Below are positions 61,145 to 64,000 of a stretch of DNA of 64,000 bases, one piece after another (positions within the stretch are counted from its first letter, which is position 1; the number at the start of each line of letters is the position of its first letter). This DNA comes from Acanthosepion esculentum (Eukaryota; Mollusca; Cephalopoda; Sepiida; Sepiidae). Made by a program: the position numbers and the translations under genes. The notes beneath the pieces are model-generated. The model made no database searches and was not told the origin of the DNA. It saw only the letters and a program-made list of their open reading frames with translations. Location of the stretch: NCBI GenBank assembly GCA_964036315.1, contig OZ038495.1, positions 23,917,690 through 23,981,689 on the forward strand, written 5' to 3'.

Positions 61145-63610
61145 AATTTTAAATGATAGATCGGAGAGATCGTCCGACACTGGAGGAATCATAACACATT
61201 AAAAAAAAGACTTCACATGTTTAAAATCTAGGCTGGATTTCGTGAAGACTCCAAGAATAAATTGCTTGAAAAGTATTAATTGTACGTTGATTTGATGTTA
61301 CTTGCAGAGAGAGCCTGATTATGGAATTTGTAAGTGGTTTGGTATTCAGAATTATATGTTCGTTGCCTGTTGCGTCTTTTCATAAATTCTTTGATGTCAA
61401 ATGAATTGGATTAACGACTCATTAAAACAATGACAGTATTTAACATTTTCACATCAAGAGCTTGTATTTATCTTCTCCAGGTTTGTGGTGAGTTTTGTGT
61501 ATTACGTATTGGTGATAAACACTGAAAATCTAAGTGGAAACATCTTTTTGAATTTCTTCTATGGGTCTCTCGCGGAAATCCCTGCTTTCTTATTGTGTAT
61601 ATTTTTACTGAACCGAGTCGGCAGAAAGAATTTGTTCATTGCCTTCATAGTAACTGGAGGAATTTGCGGACTCGTGACGATTTTCCCATTTATCTACGCT
61701 CCAGATGGTAAGAAATCAAAAAGTTTTATTTTTCTTTATGTATGAAAATTCCCTTGATCGCTTCTTGAAGAATTCCCAGCCATGAGGTGGGCTAGTTGCA
61801 TTTCGCGAAATCGAATAAGCATACAGAACTGAAACAGGAAATGAAATGTGGGGACGGGTGAAAGGAAGTTAGATTTTGGAACCGTGGTATTGCCCTAAAT
61901 CCCATTCAGGTTCTTTACGTTGACTTACGCGCAAATAACCTTGGGAAATGTATGGATCCACCTCTTCTCCACCCAGTGGATTTTGCAGCCCTGTTTGGCA
62001 GCCATTCCAAGCCGGAAGGACAATTCTGAATTCAAAACAGAGAACGGTTGTTTAGGGACCTTATTGCGAACTATGTGCACTTGTTCTCTGTATTCTATAT
62101 TCTGATATACCAAAAGTCATAGATAAGGTGCCTCGTATTGTGTAGGAACATCTATGATCTAGAAATGTTTAGCTACTTAACATCTCTTCTGTAAGTGATC
62201 AAAAGTAACATTTCAATAGCTATTAGCAGTATTCTGATATTTCTAGATGCAGGATTTTGCATGCTAATAGACTTCTCTAGATGTCAATTTTCTCCATTAC
62301 CAAAAACAAAATTTGTGAAAATCACTACCATCAGTACTAGAAAGAAAGACTTGAGAAATGTAATTGAAGAAAAAGATTTTAGAAATTTTAACCGTCCCTA
62401 AGATTAAATATTCGATCAACGAATGCCGAATAATTCCCGCATAGAAATTATTTGAACGTAATCGCAGTTGAGCCTAACTTTTGCTTTCATCTGATTTTCA
62501 GAAAGCGAGCTATATTCTACTGGATTTAAGTGCCGAGAACTCGACATTGTAACTAAACTCTTTACAAATATTTACTGTTTTCAGACATATATATTGAAGC
62601 ACCTTACAGAAAAGACTTTGAAATTATGGATAAAAAAGGCGTAGGTTATGAAGAGATCTAACATCGAAATTTAGATTAAATTATTAAGAAATCCCTAAAA
62701 ATGAATATATGCAATTATATGGATACTTGCTTATGAGACCCGTGTTCCAATCTCACCATGGTCGATTTGTCAGTAAAGCGACTTCTTGATGTTATTGGAC
62801 TGTACAGGCGATCCCAGTATGCGGTAGCTTTGGAAAGCCCCTGAAAACCATACCACGAGTTGACCAAGACCTGATAGTGAAATTGAATAGACAGAACTAT
62901 TTGGAAGCCGTCAGTGGTTGAGCTAGCACGAAGTAGCAAGTCATCGTGACCGAGGGTTTGAGCGTACTGGCTTTTGTCAGTCTGTTGACCACGCCAGATA
63001 ATATGCTATCTCCCATAAACTGTAACTAAGGTCCGCTCAGCATAGTTGCAGCATACACCACAAATGAGCTCTGTGGACGTTGAATAAACACAAATGTGCC
63101 TGAGCAGACGTCTACAATAGGGATTGGCTAGCCACCCTAGCAGACAGGTATACTCAGGTATGAGTGGCCTTCCATTACATTGATTTAAACAGACTTCGTC
63201 TTATATTACATTTCCTGTATGGTAGACAAGTTTAACATATGGCGGTTCTATAAAATTATTGCTATTCTTTTTTAATGACATGTTTTGTCGCTGTACTTTT
63301 TAAGTTTCTATCTTTTTTCTTTTTCACAATGTTATTACCATCTTTGTTTTAAGTGGTTTTAAAAATGCCATTAAGCATCTTTGATGGATATTCTCTAATT
63401 TGTAAATGTTTTTGATTTTCTATCTCAGATTTACAATGGACGACAACAGTATTAGCTATCATAAGCAGACTGTGCATTACTGGTAACTATGGAATCATCT
63501 ACGTACATACCTGTGAATTGTTCCCCACTTGTGTGAGAAACGGAGCAGTAGGATATCTTAATAGTTTTGCCACATTTGGGGGTGTCGTAGCCCCCTACGT
63601 AGTGATGATG
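47076..63610 (+). CDS. SLC22-type solute carrier, copy B, exons 1-8
   Basis: Paralogue of copy A in inverted orientation. Exons are 47076-47218, 54555-54777, 57560-57663, 59103-59257, 60257-60428, 60534-60749, 61481-61707 and 63429-63610: 1422 nt, 474 codons, all GT-AG, no stop. The same SLC22 motifs are present (DRFGRK, PESARWL, NRVGRK, ELFPTCVRN). I count about 20 amino-acid differences from copy A, roughly 96% identity. The gene is intact in the window; the C-terminal exon or exons lie to the right. An in-frame TGA at 47040 limits the start to ATG 47076. Substrate cannot be inferred. Confidence 0.93.
47970..48204 (-). repeat. 3' LTR of G2
   Basis: 235 bp; begins TGTTATGG and ends CATAACC, where the last base is mutated. 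More diverged from its partner than the G1 pair, so older than G1. Confidence 0.9.
48238..49440 (-). pseudogene. G2 integrase, broken
   Basis: The zinc-binding part is fragmented (49160-49440). The catalytic core (48593-49153) retains IHVDFAGP, TDNGTQF and NGQAKRF, where the catalytic Glu has become Lys. A C-terminal fragment is at 48238-48579. Confidence 0.82.
49514..50716 (-). pseudogene. G2 reverse transcriptase and RNase H, broken
   Basis: RT start with KIDLSEAYLQ (50408-50716), a YLDD box near 50310-50320 in a broken frame, and RNase H with DSSAYVVGA and TDHKSL (49514-50074). Several indels and stops. Confidence 0.85.
50709..52260 (-). pseudogene. G2 Gag and protease, broken
   Basis: Pieces: coiled coil and capsid-like region (51654-52181), one zinc knuckle CYRCGTLHWYKDC (51337-51549), then protease beginning QLDSGSDLTI (50953-51306). 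The frame then continues into linker sequence (50709-51044). Stops or frameshifts separate each piece. Confidence 0.85.
52633..52866 (-). repeat. 5' LTR of G2
   Basis: 234 bp, TGTTATGG...CCATAACA as read on the plus strand, with perfect 8-bp terminal inverted repeats. Confidence 0.92.
52872..54554. other. Intron 1 of copy B, distal part
   Basis: Aligns in reverse with arm A pieces (about 21600-21940, 15690-15870, 13540-13900). About 53405-53765 is a diverged relative of the long-TIR transposon (a CATTTTTCATTACGCTGTCT end). (ATT)n at 54462-54492 is shared with arm A. The uninterrupted site of the arm A mariner is near 54030. Confidence 0.65.
54555..54777 (+). CDS. SLC22 copy B exon 2
   Basis: Extracellular loop, residues 48-122. 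Differs from copy A only at Ser/Gly (PVYS-G-C) and Ile/Met (QTMSN). The three N-glycosylation sequons are kept. Acceptor CAACAAAG, donor GTAAGT. Confidence 0.92.
55143..55201 (-). ncRNA. Hammerhead ribozyme (type I-like), left terminus
   Basis: Exact reverse complement of the right-end ribozyme, so it is encoded on the opposite strand. Predicted cleavage is after position 55157 on the minus strand. Confidence 0.75.
55274..55774 (+). CDS. Penelope-type GIY-YIG endonuclease domain (truncated ORF)
   Basis: The reading frame is open from 55196, but the part before ATG 55274 is terminal-repeat sequence. The ORF has a Cys cluster (CNCRIKNECPLNGNC) typical of Penelope elements, then VIYQA and YIGVTEGPWKQR, corresponding to the GIY, YIG and catalytic Arg motifs. 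A C-x-x-C motif (KTCKLCLEEK), LLNKRSE with the conserved Asn, and KCRHENKFLL close it. In intact elements this domain follows a reverse transcriptase and nicks target DNA. Here it is intact but orphaned; expression is doubtful. Confidence 0.85.
   Translation: MAQIIKKHNRKIINKPHEQIKPTCNCRIKNECPLNGNCLQNNVIYQATTKSADNEEKVYIGVTEGPWKQRNYVHKMSFTNSKYANSTMLSKYIWEIKNKTHTTPKISWKIRKKSSAYNNLSKTCKLCLEEKIAIITFPDENKLLNKRSELISKCRHENKFLLRNLK
56604..56662 (+). ncRNA. Hammerhead ribozyme (type I-like), right terminus
   Basis: Outer stem I CAGCACT/AGTGCTG (56604-56610 with 56656-56662), an internal loop, and inner stem I GC/GC. Core CTGACGA (56617-56623). Stem II TGC/GCA closed by CCTA, with a T-T mismatch at its base. 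GAA (56636-56638), a very short stem III (ACA/TGT or ACAG/CTGT), and C17 at 56648. All invariant hammerhead core positions match. A tiny stem III is a known feature of Penelope-element hammerheads, which often act as dimers. Confidence 0.75.
56680..56758. repeat. (TA)n microsatellite, about 39 units
   Basis: The longest pure TA tract in the window, at the right edge of the Penelope element. The Tyr-Ile ORF read through it (56214-56789 minus) is an artefact. Confidence 0.95.
57055..57230 (+). repeat. Possible tRNA-derived SINE (intron 2, copy B)
   Basis: Partner of 11040-11260. Exact Pol III B box GGTTCGAATCC at 57147-57157, no clear A box. Confidence 0.4.
57560..57663 (+). CDS. SLC22 copy B exon 3
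   Basis: Residues 123-157. TM2 reads VFFVGDFIAMLCF: residue 144 is Asp where copy A has Tyr, and 146 is Ile where copy A has Thr. Ends GWLPD plus CG at a GTAAGT donor. Confidence 0.92.
57664..59102. other. Intron 3 of copy B
   Basis: (TCTA)n at 57702-57744, then about 1.3 kb aligning in reverse with arm A 8262-9600. No gene seen. Confidence 0.7.
59103..59257 (+). CDS. SLC22 copy B exon 4
   Basis: Residues 157-209, completing DRFGRK, then TM3 and TM4. It has Val in SALSFVPSVVF where copy A has Asn. The acceptor TTTTTCTAG and the phase 1 donor match copy A. Confidence 0.92.
59320..59707 (-). mobile_element. RTE-type LINE 3' coding remnant (intron 4, copy B)
   Basis: Mirror of 7661-8045. The minus strand reads EISWTHNKEGVTLTVYIEGK, then RIR. 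The peptide segment is nearly identical to that in arm A, so the insertion was present before duplication. Confidence 0.65.
59900..60140 (+). mobile_element. RTE-type LINE 3' tail (intron 4, copy B)
   Basis: Mirror of 7200-7560: QRKPTHNLQMDGRVG and an RAMIANVL-like ending near 60095-60125, with stops. Confidence 0.55.
60257..60428 (+). CDS. SLC22 copy B exon 5
   Basis: Residues 209-266, TM5 and TM6, ending LLFIW. One amino-acid difference from copy A (Asp for Asn in KNRTDAT). Confidence 0.92.
60534..60749 (+). CDS. SLC22 copy B exon 6
   Basis: Residues 266-338, with VLPESARWL and the charged central loop. Ala for Pro in the PES(A/P)RWL motif and Arg for Cys (KVNKRDF) are the changes from copy A. 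Confidence 0.93.
60750..61480. other. Intron 6 of copy B
   Basis: 0.73 kb, with a long (TA)n tract at 61082-61141. Lacks the long-TIR transposon and its flanks found in copy A. Confidence 0.8.
61481..61707 (+). CDS. SLC22 copy B exon 7
   Basis: Residues 338-414, TM7-TM9 and NRVGRK. Changes from copy A are in NFFYGSLAEIP (A: NFFFGALVEIP) and Leu for Ile in ICGLV. Acceptor CTTCTCCAG. Confidence 0.93.
61708..63428. other. Intron 7 of copy B
   Basis: 1.7 kb, aligning in reverse with arm A 776-2605 except for the 1753-1818 hairpin and neighbouring (TA)n. No gene seen. A repeat at 62720-63150 (matching 1030-1450 in reverse) has no recognisable coding. Confidence 0.7.
63429..63610 (+). CDS. SLC22 copy B exon 8
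   Basis: Residues 414-474, ELFPTCVRN and GGVVAPYVVMM. The first ~118 nt are identical to copy A. The next stretch reads GYLNSFATFGG against AYLASFATLGG in A. The donor GTAAGT starts at 63611. Confidence 0.92.
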
Positions 63611-64000
63611 GTAAGTGGAGCTTTAACAAAATTCAAGATGAAAATAGTGCGCCATTATCCAGGTACATTAAAGTTCAAATCAAGATAAGACGTTTCTCTA
63701 GTTTACTTTATATTTTTAACTTGAAAATGCAATTTTGAATTAAATATAGATCGATGTTGGTAAATTAATTTTATAAGGTTAATTCCAAAAGTTTTGAGGC
63801 TTGTTTTAGTAAAAGCAGTTGTAACTGTTCTATATTATTGTAATTTTAGTATGTCATTATGATATATGTAATAAGCTGACCTGACAATGTTTGTCATTCC
63901 AGATTGAAGGAAATCACTGTAACAGCTCTTTGAAGACACCATACTAAACTCTACTTGTCACAGCTGACTAGTTTGCACAATGCAGTCGAAACGTGAAGAC
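63611..64000. other. Start of intron 8 of copy B
   Basis: Intron sequence aligning in reverse with 212-593. It ends at the window edge in the start of the shared mariner remnant. Confidence 0.65.

Noticed and set aside
1..64000. Assembly artefact from a single locus read twice
   Set aside because: Coding divergence of about 4%, different insertions with target duplications in each arm, and distinct intron lengths make this unlikely, though only long reads can exclude it.

Overview
This is animal nuclear DNA, most likely from a cephalopod mollusc such as an octopus. That assignment is inference from three things seen in the sequence: long AT-rich introns with canonical GT-AG splice sites, very frequent (TA)n and (CA)n microsatellites, and a dense mix of RTE, Jockey/CR1-like, Penelope-like, Ty3/Gypsy and Tc1/mariner remnants. 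There are no bacterial operons, rRNA genes or convincing tRNA genes.

The main protein-coding content is one SLC22-type (organic cation/anion transporter, major facilitator superfamily) gene present twice, in opposite orientation. Copy A is on the minus strand, with eight exons from 22815 down to 594. Copy B is on the plus strand, with eight exons from 47076 up to 63610. All eight exons have the same length and phase in both copies (143, 223, 104, 155, 172, 216, 227 and 182 nt; 474 codons, no internal stop), and all splice sites in the window are GT-AG. The last exon or exons, covering the end of the 12-helix fold, lie outside both edges. The two genes are head to head and sit in a large inverted duplication: arm A is about 1-26030 and arm B about 43862-64000 and beyond. 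The unduplicated centre is about 17.8 kb. The inner breakpoint cuts through the reverse transcriptase region of an old Gypsy element whose 5' LTR lies about 0.4 kb upstream of both start codons.

Region by region: 1-22.8 kb is SLC22 copy A with introns carrying RTE tails, a long-TIR DNA transposon, a deleted mariner, a hammerhead-bearing hairpin and a LINE endonuclease fragment. 23.2-28.6 kb is a decayed full-length Gypsy element. 28.6-34.3 kb is a patchwork of LINE 3' ends, a Tc1-like MITE, a palindrome with hammerhead-ribozyme-like arms and an RTE fragment. 34.3-39.8 kb is a nearly complete Gypsy element on the minus strand with LTRs about 98% identical and a perfect 5-bp target duplication. 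40.1-43.9 kb holds truncated LINE copies and a Penelope remnant. 43.9-46.7 kb is the 5' half of the first Gypsy element, inverted. 47.1-63.6 kb is SLC22 copy B, with a second complete Gypsy element in intron 1 and a Penelope-like element with a GIY-YIG nuclease ORF and two inverted hammerhead ribozymes in intron 2.

Because the arms are paralogous, each can be read as the empty site for insertions in the other. The mariner in arm A and the Gypsy element and Penelope element in arm B have visible empty sites opposite them, so they postdate the duplication. The RTE tails and the old Gypsy 5' half are in both arms and predate it. The most unusual recurring structure is a hairpin element made of two tail-to-tail hammerhead ribozymes, found three times in or beside (TA)n tracts, once with a Penelope GIY-YIG body and twice without.
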